DNA of 64,000 nucleotides from Thiohalorhabdus sp. Cl-TMA (GCF_041821045.1 NZ_JBGUAW010000001.1:1-64000), one strand, 5' to 3'; numbered from the stretch's first letter, positions 26,565-40,751 are shown. Notes: a model not told the origin generated them from the sequence alone. Translations and numbers: made by a program.

Positions 26565-28547
26565 ATGAACTCGGAAAGCGACTCATCGGCTAGCACCCGC
26601 ACATCCGCTTCCCCGCCTGTCGAGGAGATGCCCGGGGAGACCATCGACCCGGAAGCCGCGGACGAGCCGGCTTCAGCAAGTCGGAGCGACTCCGTTTCCG
26701 GGCCCACGCCCCCCCCTGTCTCCTTTGATGCCGGCTGTGGCTGGTTCCGAAGGAAGATCCCGGCCGCCGTCCAGCTGACTCAGAACGCCCGCCTCCGGCT
26801 GGGCCTGCTGGCCATCCTGGTGGGCATCATCGCCGGTCTCGGCGCCGTGGCCTTCCGCGCCATGATCGCCCTGGTGCACAACCTGACCTTCTACGGGGCC
26901 TGGAGCCTCGAATACGACGCCAACCTGCACGCCGCCCCGAGCCCCTGGGGGGCGGGCATCATTCTGGTCCCGGTGGCTGGCGCGCTGGTAGTGGCCTTCC
27001 TGGTGAAGAACTTCGCCCCGGAAGCCAAGGGGCACGGCGTGCCAGAGGTGGACGATGCCATCTACTACGGACGGGGCATCATCCGGCCCATGGTGGCCTT
27101 CGTCAAATCCCTGGCCTCCTCCATCTCCATCGGCACCGGCGCCGCCATCGGGCGCGAGGGCCCCATCATCCAGATCGGTGCCGCCTTCGGCTCCACCCTG
27201 GGGCAGGTGGTGCGCATGCAGGAATGGCAGCGGATCACCCTGATCGCCTGTGGGGTGGCGGGCGGCATCGCGGCCACCTTCAATACCCCGCTCGGTGCCC
27301 TGCTGTTCACCATCGAGCTGACCCTGCCGGAATCCAGCGGCCGCACCCTGGTTCCCGTGGCCCTCGCCACCGGGGCCGCCACCTTCATTGGCCGCATGTT
27401 CTTCGGGCTCAGCCCGGCCTTCGACATCCCGGAGATGGCCCATCCGGCCCTGCACCTGATGAGCCCGGGCAGCTTCCTGGTCTACATCCTCTTCGGCGTC
27501 CTGCTCGGCCTCATGGCGCTGGCCTTCATCCGGGTCATCTACCGGGCCGAGGACCTCTTCGACGCCATCCCTGGCGGCTACTACGTCCGCCACCCCCTCG
27601 GCATGCTGCTGGTGGGCATCCTGATGTACGTGGTCATGACCCAGTACGGTCACTACTACATCCAGGGGGTGGGCTACGCCACCATCCAGGACATCCTATC
27701 CGACCAGCTCAGCGCGCCGCTGCTGCTCATCACGCTGTTCGCCGCCAAATTACTGGCCACCTCCCTCACCCTGGGCTCGGGGGCCTCCGGCGGCGTATTC
27801 TCGCCCTCCCTCTACCTGGGGGCGGCCCTGGGCGCGGCCTACGGCGTGGTGGTCAGCCATTTCGCTCCCGGCCTCCACCTGAACGCCGCCAACATGGCGG
27901 TGGTGGGCATGGCCGGCATGGTGGGCGGGGCCACCAGCGCGGTGCTCACCTCGGTGGTGATGATCTTCGAGATGACCCGCAACTACAACGTCATCATCCC
28001 GCTAATCATCACCGTATCCATCGCCTACGGGGTGCGGCAGCTCTTCATGCGCGACAGCATCTACACCTTCAAGCTGACCCGGCGCGGCCACTACATCCCC
28101 GACTCCCTGCAGACCAACATGTACATGCTGCGGCGCGCCCTGGACCTGCAGGAAGCGCCGGTAATCCGCATCGACAGCCGGGGGACCCTCGCCCAGCTCC
28201 GGGAGGAGCTCCCCGCCGACCAGCCCCATCCCCATGTGCTGCTGGAGCGGGACGGCAAGGTGGAGTCGGTGCTTACGGCGGAGAGGCACCGCTTCCTGGA
28301 CGAGGAAGGCGAGCCCCACGCCTGGATCGAGGAGCACGTGGACAGCCGCTTCGTGGTGGTCGGTCAGGAAGACATGATCTTCGACGTGGTGGCCAAGCTC
28401 CGAGCCAACGGGGCGGAGATCGCCCTGCTCACCCGCGACGGCCGCCTCAAGGGGGCCGGTAGCGTGGTGGGTATCCTGACCCTGGACGACATCGCCCGCT
28501 GCAGCAATCTCACCCGCCACATCCTGGCCACGGGCCAAGAGGCCTAG
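26565..28547 (+). CDS. CLC-family chloride channel/antiporter with C-terminal CBS region
   Basis: A 660-aa inner-membrane protein. Residues 1-60 are a hydrophilic, Ser/Pro/Asp-rich tail; the CLC core spans about 75-500. Selectivity motifs: KGHGVPEVD in place of GSGIP, GREGPIIQIGA with gating Glu198, and GGVFSPSLYLGA. The residue at the internal proton-glutamate position is Leu252 (FTIELTL), as in channels rather than in ClC-ec1, while the central Tyr is kept (RNYNVIIPL). The C-terminal part (about 530-660) has a CBS-like pair. The ATG at 26565 is used; an in-frame GTG at 26553 is possible. The CLC gene at 28578 converges with it, 30 bases away. Confidence 0.9.
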   Translation: MNSESDSSASTRTSASPPVEEMPGETIDPEAADEPASASRSDSVSGPTPPPVSFDAGCGWFRRKIPAAVQLTQNARLRLGLLAILVGIIAGLGAVAFRAMIALVHNLTFYGAWSLEYDANLHAAPSPWGAGIILVPVAGALVVAFLVKNFAPEAKGHGVPEVDDAIYYGRGIIRPMVAFVKSLASSISIGTGAAIGREGPIIQIGAAFGSTLGQVVRMQEWQRITLIACGVAGGIAATFNTPLGALLFTIELTLPESSGRTLVPVALATGAATFIGRMFFGLSPAFDIPEMAHPALHLMSPGSFLVYILFGVLLGLMALAFIRVIYRAEDLFDAIPGGYYVRHPLGMLLVGILMYVVMTQYGHYYIQGVGYATIQDILSDQLSAPLLLITLFAAKLLATSLTLGSGASGGVFSPSLYLGAALGAAYGVVVSHFAPGLHLNAANMAVVGMAGMVGGATSAVLTSVVMIFEMTRNYNVIIPLIITVSIAYGVRQLFMRDSIYTFKLTRRGHYIPDSLQTNMYMLRRALDLQEAPVIRIDSRGTLAQLREELPADQPHPHVLLERDGKVESVLTAERHRFLDEEGEPHAWIEEHVDSRFVVVGQEDMIFDVVAKLRANGAEIALLTRDGRLKGAGSVVGILTLDDIARCSNLTRHILATGQEA

Positions 28548-28577
28548 CCGGCCCCGCGCGTGAACGGCCCCTCCGCT

Positions 28578-30332
28578 TCATCCCTCCGCGCCGTGCGCGT
28601 GCGATCCGTCGTCCCGCCGCCGCATCTGTTCCAGGCAGGCCCGCACCACCTCGGTCCGATTCACCAGCCCGATGAGCACCTCCGGGTCGCGCGGTGACCG
28701 CACCGGGAAGCCCTCCAGGCCGTAGGAGGCCATGAGGTCCATGGCCTTCACCGCGCCATCCCCCGGATAGAGGTAGCGGAGATCCTCGGCGCTGTGCAGG
28801 TAGGGACCCAGATCGATCCGCCCTTCCTCGTCCGGGTAGGCCAGCCCCGCCTGCAGCAGTCCCCCCAGGTCCACCAGTCCCCGGAACCGCCCCTCCTCGT
28901 AGACCGGGAACACCACCTGAATGCCCGAATCCGACTGCGCCGCGCGCAGCTCCCCGGCGTCCACCCGCAGAGGCAGGTTCCGGTAGTCCGACTGCATCAC
29001 CTCATTCACCGGTACGGTGCACTTCTGCCCGGCCTCCGGGAGGGTGGGCTCCGATAGCTCCCGTAGATGGAGGGTCCAAGCGAAAATGGACTGGGCCTTG
29101 AACCAGTCCCGGGAGGTGACCGCCGCCGTCACCGTCGCCAGCATCACCGGCAGGATGATGCCCGGATGCCGCACCAGCTCGAAGACGGCGATGATGGCGG
29201 AGAACGGCGCATTCAGTATGGCGGCCATCCCGGCCGCCATGCCGATGATGGCGTAGATGCCGGTCCCCCCTACCGGGAGCCCCAGCAACCGTCCGCCTTC
29301 CGCCACCAGCGCCCCCACCAGGGCGCCCATGAACAGGGAAGGACCGATGGCCCCGCCACGCGCCTGGGCGCCGATGCTCACCGCCGTCGCGGCCAGCTTG
29401 GCCAACAGCAGGATGGCCAGCGTGGCGAGGGGAAAGACCCCGGCGAACACCCTCTCCATGGTGCCGTAGCTGACGCCCATGACCGCCGGCACCTCCACGG
29501 CGATCATCCCCACCAGGAGCCCGCCGATCCCGGGAAGGGCCCAGGTGGGTACGGGGACGCGCTGGCTGAGGTGGTAGATCCCCTCCACGCCGCGCAACAG
29601 GGCGAAGGATACCAGTGCGGCACCCAGACCGATGAACCAGTCCAGGGGGAGGAACCACAGGGAGTGGGCGGGGTATTCCGGGACATCCAGCAGGACCCCG
29701 GGACCGATGCCGATCTGCGCCACCACGGTGGCGATGACCGCGCTCACCACTACCGGCGCGAACAGGACCAGGGTGTACTCGCCGAGGATCACCTCCAGGG
29801 CGAAGACCACGCCGGCCAAGGGGATATTGAGGGCCCCGGAGAAGGCCCCGGCGGCCCCGGCGGCCACCAGGATGCGGAGATGCTCGGGGGGGACCCCGAG
29901 CCGCTGACCCACCAGGGAGCCGATGGCGGCGCCCATGTGGATGGAGGGACCCTCCCGGCCCACCGAATGGCCGGAGCCAATGGCCAGGGTGCCGAAGAGG
30001 AACTGGGCGAAGGCGCTCTTGGCCCCCAGGTGGCTGGCGCCGTAGGCCACCCGCTCCAGCACCCGGCTCACGCCCACGTCGGCGTGGCGGGGAAAGGCGT
30101 AGGCCGCGAGCAGGCCCACGGCCAGCCCTCCGGCGGCGGGAAGAAGCAGACGTCCCCAGGCCGGCAATCCGGCAAACCCGGCACCCAGGGTGAACAGCTC
30201 GGCGGCCTCGCCGATGGCGATCCGGAAGAGCACCACCACCAAGCCCGCCAGCACGCCCACGACCACCCCCAGGGCCATGAGCCGCAGGCTCCAGTGCCGG
30301 GTCCAGGTGCGCAGCAGCCGGGCTAGGTCCAT
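28578..30332 (-). CDS. CLC-family chloride channel/antiporter (second, divergent copy)
   Basis: A 584-aa membrane protein with about ten hydrophobic helices, followed by a C-terminal CBS pair (about 450-575). GREGPSIHMGAA with Glu127 is intact. The GSGIP motif is replaced by ADVGVSR, the third motif is GGAIGPSLFMGA (Ile for Phe), the internal proton-glutamate position holds Val181 (FALEVIL) and the position of the central Tyr is Pro (RHPGIILP). It is therefore a different subtype from the CLC at 26565-28547, not a recent duplicate. Anion selectivity and channel versus antiport mode cannot be told. It ends 30 bases from the convergent copy and is followed upstream by glmS on the same strand. 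Confidence 0.88.
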   Translation of the reverse strand: MDLARLLRTWTRHWSLRLMALGVVVGVLAGLVVVLFRIAIGEAAELFTLGAGFAGLPAWGRLLLPAAGGLAVGLLAAYAFPRHADVGVSRVLERVAYGASHLGAKSAFAQFLFGTLAIGSGHSVGREGPSIHMGAAIGSLVGQRLGVPPEHLRILVAAGAAGAFSGALNIPLAGVVFALEVILGEYTLVLFAPVVVSAVIATVVAQIGIGPGVLLDVPEYPAHSLWFLPLDWFIGLGAALVSFALLRGVEGIYHLSQRVPVPTWALPGIGGLLVGMIAVEVPAVMGVSYGTMERVFAGVFPLATLAILLLAKLAATAVSIGAQARGGAIGPSLFMGALVGALVAEGGRLLGLPVGGTGIYAIIGMAAGMAAILNAPFSAIIAVFELVRHPGIILPVMLATVTAAVTSRDWFKAQSIFAWTLHLRELSEPTLPEAGQKCTVPVNEVMQSDYRNLPLRVDAGELRAAQSDSGIQVVFPVYEEGRFRGLVDLGGLLQAGLAYPDEEGRIDLGPYLHSAEDLRYLYPGDGAVKAMDLMASYGLEGFPVRSPRDPEVLIGLVNRTEVVRACLEQMRRRDDGSHAHGAEG

Positions 30333-30383
30333 GGGCCTCGCTGGGGTTCGCGGCTTCGGGGCGGGTCCCGGCCGATGGTCCGG

Positions 30384-32216
<1,833 letters not shown>

Positions 32217-33599
32217 CTATTCCTGCTCCTCCTTGGCCCGCTCTTCCGGGCGCTTCCAGTCGTGACGGGTGAACTGTTTGGCCCTGGAGAGGGTAAGGGC
32301 TCCCTCCGGGGCGTCCTTGGTGATGGTCGACCCCGCGCCGATGGTCGCCGCCTCACCCACGGTAACCGGAGCCACCAGCTGGACTGCGGAGCCGATGAAG
32401 GCGCCGGGACCGATCACGGTCCGGTGCTTTCGGTAACCGTCGTAGTTGCAGGTGATGGTCCCCGCGCCGAGATTGGCTCCGGCCCCCACTTCCGCGTCCC
32501 CCACGTAGCTGAGGTGGTTGGCCTTGGCGCCAGCGCCCAGCCGCGCCTTTTTCACCTCGACGAAATTGCCCACCTTGCTGCCCTGCTCGAGGATCGTGTC
32601 CGGACGCAGCCGCGCGAAGGGCCCCACCGACGCCCCGGGACCCACCGCAGCCCCGTCCACGTGGCTGTAGGCCTCCAGCCGGGCGCCCGCACCGATCCGG
32701 CAATTGCGCAGCACGCAGCCCGGCCCGATGTGCGCCCCGGCCTCCAGGACCACCTCGCCCTCGAACTGGCAATCGGGATCCACCACCACATCGGGCGCGG
32801 GCACTACTTGGCCGTACACCACCGTCCGTTCCGGTGCCCGAAGGGTGACCCCCTCGGCCATGAGGGCCTCGGCGATGCGGCGCTGGTAGCTATGCTCCAC
32901 GATGGCCAGATGGCTGCGGTTGTTCACGCCCTGCACCTCTCCGGGATCGGCCACCCGGTGGGCGAGCACGCCGCGCGCCCCGGCCGCCATGCCAACCACA
33001 TCCGTAAGGTAGTACTCGCCCTGGGCGTTGTCCGCGGTGAGGGCTTCCAGCCAGGGTCCGAGGCGTTCCCCCCGTACCGCCAGCGTACCGGTAAACACCT
33101 CCCCGATGGAACGCTCTTCGGGTCCGGCGTCCTTCTCCTCCCGGATCCCGGTGACACGCCCCCGGTCGTCCCGAAGTATGCGTCCGTAGCCCGTGGGATC
33201 CTCAGGGTGGGTGGTGAGGATGCCCAGGTCGTGGTCGGCCGCCTCCAGGGCCTCCGTCCATTGGGCGAGGGTGCTCCCGCGCAGCAGGGGAACGTCGCCG
33301 TTCAGCACGAGCACCCAATCGGCATCCGAGAAATCGGAGCCCGCGCACTGCACCGCATGCCCGGTGCCCCGCTGCTCGGGCTGCTCCACCAGGGTCACGT
33401 CCGGCGCTTCCACCCGTTCCCGGACCCGCTCCGCCCCGTGGCCCACCACCAGTCGAATGGCCGAGGGCGACAGGGAGCGGGTGGCTTCGAGGACGTGCTC
33501 CACCATGGGCCGCCCTCCCACCTCATGGAGCACCTTGGGCAGGTCGGAGCGCATGCGTGTGCCCTGGCCTGCGGCCAAAATGACTACCGTCAAGTTCAA
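32217..33599 (-). CDS. glmU: Bifunctional UDP-GlcNAc pyrophosphorylase / glucosamine-1-P acetyltransferase
   Basis: Acetylates glucosamine-1-phosphate and couples it to UTP to give UDP-GlcNAc. The 460-aa product has the pyrophosphorylase signature (VVILAAGQGTRMRSDLPK), VEHVLE, and a left-handed beta-helix acetyltransferase half (VEVKKARLGAGAKANHLSYVG, NYDGYRKHRTVIG). TTG at 33599 is preferred because the protein then starts MNLTVVILAAG like other GlmU proteins and GGAGG lies 7-8 bases upstream; a TTG at 33617 is also open. It sits between atpC and glmS and its stop touches glmS. The terminator hairpin of the atp operon lies only a few bases upstream of its ribosome-binding site. Confidence 0.95.
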   Translation of the reverse strand: MNLTVVILAAGQGTRMRSDLPKVLHEVGGRPMVEHVLEATRSLSPSAIRLVVGHGAERVRERVEAPDVTLVEQPEQRGTGHAVQCAGSDFSDADWVLVLNGDVPLLRGSTLAQWTEALEAADHDLGILTTHPEDPTGYGRILRDDRGRVTGIREEKDAGPEERSIGEVFTGTLAVRGERLGPWLEALTADNAQGEYYLTDVVGMAAGARGVLAHRVADPGEVQGVNNRSHLAIVEHSYQRRIAEALMAEGVTLRAPERTVVYGQVVPAPDVVVDPDCQFEGEVVLEAGAHIGPGCVLRNCRIGAGARLEAYSHVDGAAVGPGASVGPFARLRPDTILEQGSKVGNFVEVKKARLGAGAKANHLSYVGDAEVGAGANLGAGTITCNYDGYRKHRTVIGPGAFIGSAVQLVAPVTVGEAATIGAGSTITKDAPEGALTLSRAKQFTRHDWKRPEERAKEEQE

Positions 33600-33617
33600 A
33601 GCTCGTTCACCCTCCAA

Positions 33618-33649
33618 ATAGCAAGGGGGCGGCCATTGGGCCGCCCCCT
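33618..33649 (-). terminator. Rho-independent terminator (or attenuator) between atpC and glmU
   Basis: A 10-bp GC stem (33625-33634 with 33639-33648, extendable by one A-T pair) and a 4-nt loop. The downstream - strand is TTGCTATTT, a broken T-tract, then the GGAGG site of glmU. It ends the atp operon only incompletely, so glmU-glmS may be transcribed by read-through. Confidence 0.6.
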
Positions 33650-33700
33650 GCTTCCGAAATTATCCGGCACCCAGTGTCCGATGCCGGTGGCCGCCGGGCA

Positions 33701-34126
33701 TCAAGCCCCGGCGCCCTCCCGGTGCCGGCGATACACCCGCAGCCGGGCGGTGGCTTCGGCCAGTTCGGCCTTGGCGCGGGCCAGCTCCATGTCGGAGGTC
33801 TGCTCCTCGAGCGCCTGCTCGGCCCGCCGCTTGGCGGCCTCGGCCTCGGCGGCATCGATATCCGGGGCCCGCTCCGCGGTGTCCGCGAGAACGGTGACCA
33901 CGGAGGGCTGGACCTCCAGGTACCCGCCGGACACGAAGACCACCTCCTCTTCCTTGCCCTCGTGCTGGATCCGGACCTCGCCGGGCAGCAAGCGGGTTAT
34001 GAAGGCGGAGTGCCCGGGCATGATGCCGACCTCGCCCTCCTCGGCAGGAGCGACAACCATCTCGCTGGTGCCGGAGTAGATCTCCCGGTCGGCGCTAACA
34101 ACATCGACGTGGATGGTCATTCCCAT
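33701..34126 (-). CDS. atpC: ATP synthase F1 epsilon subunit
   Basis: Central-stalk subunit that inhibits ATP hydrolysis. The 141-aa protein has the N-terminal beta-sandwich ([27 protein letters not shown]) and a C-terminal helical hairpin (about 85-135). ATG at 34126 follows GAGAGGG; an ATG two codons later would give the common start [10 protein letters not shown]. Last gene of the atp operon, 78 bases after atpD. Confidence 0.95.
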   Translation of the reverse strand: MGMTIHVDVVSADREIYSGTSEMVVAPAEEGEVGIMPGHSAFITRLLPGEVRIQHEGKEEEVVFVSGGYLEVQPSVVTVLADTAERAPDIDAAEAEAAKRRAEQALEEQTSDMELARAKAELAEATARLRVYRRHREGAGA

Positions 34127-34204
34127 TTTGCCCTCTCTCCCCTACTCAATATAGCCCCAAATCGACGGGGGCGGACAACCCCCGTCGACGACCTGGGCCG
34201 CGGC

Positions 34205-35647
<1,443 letters not shown>

Positions 35648-36511
35648 TTAGCCTTCCAGGGCCGCCGCACCGGAGGTGATTTCGGCGAGCTCCGCGGTAA
35701 TGGCGGCCTGACGCGCCTTGTTGTAGGACAGCTTGAGGTCCTCGATGAGGTCCTCGGCGTTGTCGCTGGCGCTCTTCATGGCCACCATGCGCGCCGCCTG
35801 CTCGGATGCGATGTTCTCCACCACGCCGTGATAGACCAGGGACTCAACGTACCGCGCCATGAGGCCGTCGATGACCTCCTGGGGCTCCGGCTCGTAGATG
35901 TAGTCCCAGTGCAGCTCGTCCGGCTCGGCCACTTCCGTGACCGGCAGGATCTGCTCGGTCTGGACGTTCTGGGTCATGGTATTCACGAACTGGTTGTACA
36001 CCAGATAGACGCGGTCCAGCTCGCCTTCCATGTAGGCATCCATCACCACCTTGGCCGTCCCGGTGATGTCGGTCACCTCGGGGGCGTCGCCCAGGTCCGA
36101 GCGCTCGGCCATGATGTCCACGCCCAACCGGTTGAGAAGGGGCAGGCTCTTCTTGCCGATGGCGGCCACCCGGTAGGCGATGCCCTGATTCTGGAGGTCC
36201 TCCATGAGGTTCAGGGCATGGCGCAGGGCGTTGGTGTTCAGACCACCGCACAGCCCCCGGTCGGAGGTTATGATGATGATCCCGGCGTTCTTGGCCTCCC
36301 GCTCCTCCATGAACGGGTGGGTGTACTCCGGGTGGGCCTTGCCGATGTGCCCGATCACCTGCCGGATCTTGTCGGCATAGGGCCGCGTGGCGTGCATCCG
36401 GGCCTCGGCCTTGCGCATCTTGGAGGCCGCGACCATCTCCATCGCCGAAGTGATCTTCTTCGTGTTCTCGATGGAGCCGATCTGCTTCTTGATTTCCTTG
36501 GAGCTCGGCAT
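35648..36511 (-). CDS. atpG: ATP synthase F1 gamma subunit
   Basis: Rotor subunit of F1. The 287-aa protein starts with the long helix KEIKKQIGSIENTKKITSAMEMVAASK and has the middle signature TSDRGLCGGLN and the C-terminal ASEQAARMVAMKSASDNA. It lies between atpA and atpD at the usual position. Confidence 0.97.
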   Translation of the reverse strand: MPSSKEIKKQIGSIENTKKITSAMEMVAASKMRKAEARMHATRPYADKIRQVIGHIGKAHPEYTHPFMEEREAKNAGIIIITSDRGLCGGLNTNALRHALNLMEDLQNQGIAYRVAAIGKKSLPLLNRLGVDIMAERSDLGDAPEVTDITGTAKVVMDAYMEGELDRVYLVYNQFVNTMTQNVQTEQILPVTEVAEPDELHWDYIYEPEPQEVIDGLMARYVESLVYHGVVENIASEQAARMVAMKSASDNAEDLIEDLKLSYNKARQAAITAELAEITSGAAALEG

Positions 36512-36538
36512 CCCGCTCTCCGATCGTTGCGCAGCGCC

Positions 36539-38080
36539 TTAGTAGGCGTGCTTCTCCTTGAAGTCCTTGAGGGCACTGTGCAGGCCGGACTGGATCTCGT
36601 CGGTCAGCGCGAGCTCGCTGGCCATCTTCTCCATCAGGTCCTTCTGCTGCGAGTGCATGTACTCGTGCAGGGCCTTTTCGGTGTCCACCACCTTCTCCAC
36701 TTCGACGTCGTCGATGTAGCCTTCGTTGGCGGCGAACAGGGAGACGGCCATCTCGGCCACGGACAGCGGCTTGTACTGCCCCTGCTTCATGAGCTCGGTG
36801 ACCCGCTTACCGCGCTCGATCTGGTTGCGAGTGGCCTCGTCCAGGTCGGAAGCGAACTGGGCGAAGGCCGCCAGCTCCCGGTACTGCGCGAGGTCGGTCC
36901 GAATGCCGCCGGCCAGCTTCTTGATGATCTTGGTCTGGGCGGAGCCACCCACACGCGACACGGAGAGGCCGGCGTTGATGGCGGGCCGGATGCCGGAATT
37001 GAAGAGGTCCGATTCCAGGTAGATCTGCCCGTCGGTGATGGAGATCACGTTGGTGGGCACGAAGGCGGACACGTCGCCGGCCTGGGTCTCGATGACGGGC
37101 AGCGCGGTCAGGGAGCCGGTCTGGCCCTTCACCTCGCCGTTCGTCTTCTGCTCGACGAACTCCTCGTTCACCCGGGCGGCGCGCTCCAGCAGGCGGCTGT
37201 GGAGATAGAAGATGTCGCCGGGGTAGGCCTCGCGGCCGGGCGGGCGCCGAAGCAGCAGGGACACCTGCCGGTAGGCCCAGGCCTGCTTGGTGAGGTCGTC
37301 GTAGACGATCAGGGCGTCCTGGCCGCGGTCCCGGAAGTACTCGCCCATGGTGGCGCCGGCGTAGGGGGCGATGTACTGCATGGTGGCGGATTCGGAGGCG
37401 TTGGCCGCGACCACGATGGTGTGGTCCAGGGCGCCCTCTTCCTCCAGCTTGGCCACCACCTGCGCAACCGAGGAGGCCTTCTGGCCGACGGCGACGTAGA
37501 TACAGGTAACACCCGTATCCTTCTGGTTGATGATGGTGTCCACGGCCACGGCGGTCTTGCCGGTCTGGCGGTCGCCGATGATCAGCTCCCGCTGGCCCCG
37601 GCCGATGGGCACCATGGAATCCAGCGCCTTGATGCCGGTCTGAAGCGGCTGGTCCACGCCCTGGCGGGCGATCACGCCGGGCGCGATCTTCTCGATGGGC
37701 TCTTGGCCGGCGGCCTCGATGGGGCCCTTGCCGTCGATGGGCTGACCCAGGGGGTTCACCACCCGGCCGACGAGGTTCTCGCCCACGGGCACTTCCATGA
37801 TGCGGCCGGTGGCCTTGACCGTATCGCCCTCGCGGATGTGGGTGTAGTCGCCGAGGACCACGCCACCCACCGCGTCCCGCTCCAGGTTGAGCGCCATGCC
37901 ATAGGTGTTATTGGGGAATTCCAGCATCTCCCCCTGCATGACGTCTTCGATACCGTGGGCCTTGATGATGCCGTCCTGGACGGCCACCACCGTGCCTTCA
38001 CTACGGGCTTCCAGATCCTGCTCGAAGCCCTCGATCTGTTTGCGAATCAGTTCGCTAATTTCCGAGGTGTTCAGTTGCAC
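36539..38080 (-). CDS. atpA: ATP synthase F1 alpha subunit
   Basis: Non-catalytic nucleotide-binding subunit of F1. The 513-aa product has Walker [15 protein letters not shown], the signature [30 protein letters not shown]-type region and a normal C-terminus. It starts with [20 protein letters not shown], as in other proteobacteria, and follows atpH by 28 bases. Confidence 0.98.
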   Translation of the reverse strand: MQLNTSEISELIRKQIEGFEQDLEARSEGTVVAVQDGIIKAHGIEDVMQGEMLEFPNNTYGMALNLERDAVGGVVLGDYTHIREGDTVKATGRIMEVPVGENLVGRVVNPLGQPIDGKGPIEAAGQEPIEKIAPGVIARQGVDQPLQTGIKALDSMVPIGRGQRELIIGDRQTGKTAVAVDTIINQKDTGVTCIYVAVGQKASSVAQVVAKLEEEGALDHTIVVAANASESATMQYIAPYAGATMGEYFRDRGQDALIVYDDLTKQAWAYRQVSLLLRRPPGREAYPGDIFYLHSRLLERAARVNEEFVEQKTNGEVKGQTGSLTALPVIETQAGDVSAFVPTNVISITDGQIYLESDLFNSGIRPAINAGLSVSRVGGSAQTKIIKKLAGGIRTDLAQYRELAAFAQFASDLDEATRNQIERGKRVTELMKQGQYKPLSVAEMAVSLFAANEGYIDDVEVEKVVDTEKALHEYMHSQQKDLMEKMASELALTDEIQSGLHSALKDFKEKHAY

Positions 38081-38108
38081 CGTCAGATCCCTTATCCTAG
38101 CGGCCTGT

Positions 38109-38645
38109 TCAGGCTTTTAATTGGTTGCGGAGCTGTTCCAGCCCGCCCCGGACGGAGCCGTCGATCACCATGTCTCCGGCGCGGATCACGATCCCCGCCA
38201 TGAGAGACTCGTCCACCCGGCTCTCCACGCTCACCTTCTTACCAAAGCGCTTTTCAAGCTGGCTGGCAATGGCTTTTTCCGCCTCCTCATCGAGGGGCGC
38301 GGCGGCGGTCACCTCCGCGTGCACCTCGCCTTCGGCGCCGCGCCGGAGGTCCTGGTATATCTCCAGGATATCGGGGAGGAAAGTCACCCGGTCGTTGGTG
38401 AACAAGGCGTCGAGGAGCCTGCGGGCCCCCTGGTCCAGGCGGTCCCCAGCCACGGAATGGAACACCTCTTCCTGGCGCTTCCTGCCCACCTTGGGATTGC
38501 CGAGCACGCGCTGCATGCTCGGGTCCTCCGCGATGGCGGCGAGCAGGGTCAGGCTCTCCTCCCACTCGGAGAAGGTTCCCCCGCTCTGGGCCAGCTCGAA
38601 GATCGCCTCCGCGTAGGGCCGGGCAATGGTATAGGCGTCAGCCAT
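38109..38645 (-). CDS. atpH: ATP synthase F1 delta subunit
   Basis: Connects the peripheral stalk with the top of F1. The 178-aa protein begins [18 protein letters not shown], the family N-terminus, and ends with [23 protein letters not shown], the typical C-terminal block. It starts 10 bases after the atpF stop. Confidence 0.95.
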   Translation of the reverse strand: MADAYTIARPYAEAIFELAQSGGTFSEWEESLTLLAAIAEDPSMQRVLGNPKVGRKRQEEVFHSVAGDRLDQGARRLLDALFTNDRVTFLPDILEIYQDLRRGAEGEVHAEVTAAAPLDEEAEKAIASQLEKRFGKKVSVESRVDESLMAGIVIRAGDMVIDGSVRGGLEQLRNQLKA

Positions 38646-38655
38646 GAGGCCCTCC

Positions 38656-39126
38656 TTACAGGCGCTGCACCACGCGGTCCAGGACCTCGGAGTGGGCGCT
38701 CTTGTCGATCTCGCGCTCGAGGATCTTCTCGGCGCCTTCCACCGCCAGGTCCGCGACCTTCTGGGTCAGCTCTTGCCGCGCCCGGTTGATTTCCTGTTCG
38801 GCTTCTTCCCGGGCGTTGGCCAGGATCCGATCGGCCTCCTGACGGGCCTCTCCGGCGGCCTCTTCCCGGATCTCGTTGGCCCGCCGTTCGGCGGCGCCCA
38901 CCATCTCCTGGGCCTTCTCCTTGGCTTCGGCGATGGTCTCCTTGGCACGCTGCTCGGCGAGCTCCTGCTCCTTTTCACCCCGTTCGGCGGCCTGCAGGCC
39001 CTCCTGGATCTTCTGCTGACGATTGGTGAGGGCTGCATTGATGGGTGCGTATAGATAACGCTGGAACAGCCAGATGAAGACCACGAAGGTTATGGCCTGG
39101 CCGATCAGGGTCAGATTCAGATTCAA
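38656..39126 (-). CDS. atpF: ATP synthase Fo b subunit
   Basis: Peripheral stalk subunit. The 156-aa protein has one N-terminal membrane helix (LIGQAITFVVFIWLFQRYLY) and a long charged helix rich in Ala/Glu/Arg/Lys from about residue 30 on, which forms the coiled-coil stalk. It follows atpE after an 80-base spacer that can form GC hairpins. Confidence 0.95.
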   Translation of the reverse strand: MNLNLTLIGQAITFVVFIWLFQRYLYAPINAALTNRQQKIQEGLQAAERGEKEQELAEQRAKETIAEAKEKAQEMVGAAERRANEIREEAAGEARQEADRILANAREEAEQEINRARQELTQKVADLAVEGAEKILEREIDKSAHSEVLDRVVQRL

Positions 39127-39206
39127 GGTCTTTCCCCTATGTTTGGTCCCGAAAAACGGGCCCGAGCGGCCCGGCTATCGGGCCGCCCCGGAGCCGTGCC
39201 CCTTGG

Positions 39207-39461
39207 TTAACCCAGGAACGGGTTAGCGATGATGAACCAGAGGGACAGCGCCAGCACGATGAAGGGGAAGGATTCCATCAGGCCCCCGAACAGGAAGGTG
39301 TTGGTCAGGAGCTGAGGCCGCATCTCCGGCTGGCGGGAGATTCCCTCAAGGGTCTTGGAAGAGATGATGCCCCAGGCGAGGGCGGAACCAAGGCCGGCGG
39401 CGGCAAGGATAAGGCCGACAGCGATGGCGGTGGCGGCGGTAATGATAGTGGCAGGTTCCAT
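39207..39461 (-). CDS. atpE: ATP synthase Fo c subunit
   Basis: Forms the rotor ring in the membrane. The 84-aa hairpin has two helices with the polar loop RQPE (43-46) and the ion-binding carboxylate Glu63 (GGLMESFPF). The first helix reads GLGSALAWG (23-31) where most bacteria have a chain of glycines; Trp30 takes the position of the Gln that binds sodium in Na+ enzymes, so proton coupling is more likely. An AGGAGG ribosome-binding site (39467-39472) of full strength precedes the ATG, which suits the high copy number of subunit c. Confidence 0.96.
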   Translation of the reverse strand: MEPATIITAATAIAVGLILAAAGLGSALAWGIISSKTLEGISRQPEMRPQLLTNTFLFGGLMESFPFIVLALSLWFIIANPFLG

Positions 39462-39466
39462 CTTAT

Positions 39467-39472
39467 CCTCCT
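39467..39472 (-). promoter_or_regulatory. Full-consensus ribosome-binding site of atpE
   Basis: The - strand reads AGGAGG, five bases before the ATG of atpE. It is the strongest such site in the atp operon and fits the need for about ten c subunits per enzyme. Confidence 0.8.
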
Positions 39473-39525
39473 GAAGTTTTCGACGGATTAGCGTTTTTTT
39501 ATAAGAAAACTGGCTGCGCTGCGAA

Positions 39526-40730
<1,205 letters not shown>

Positions 40731-40751
40731 TGTTCTTTCCCGTTCCGTTGG

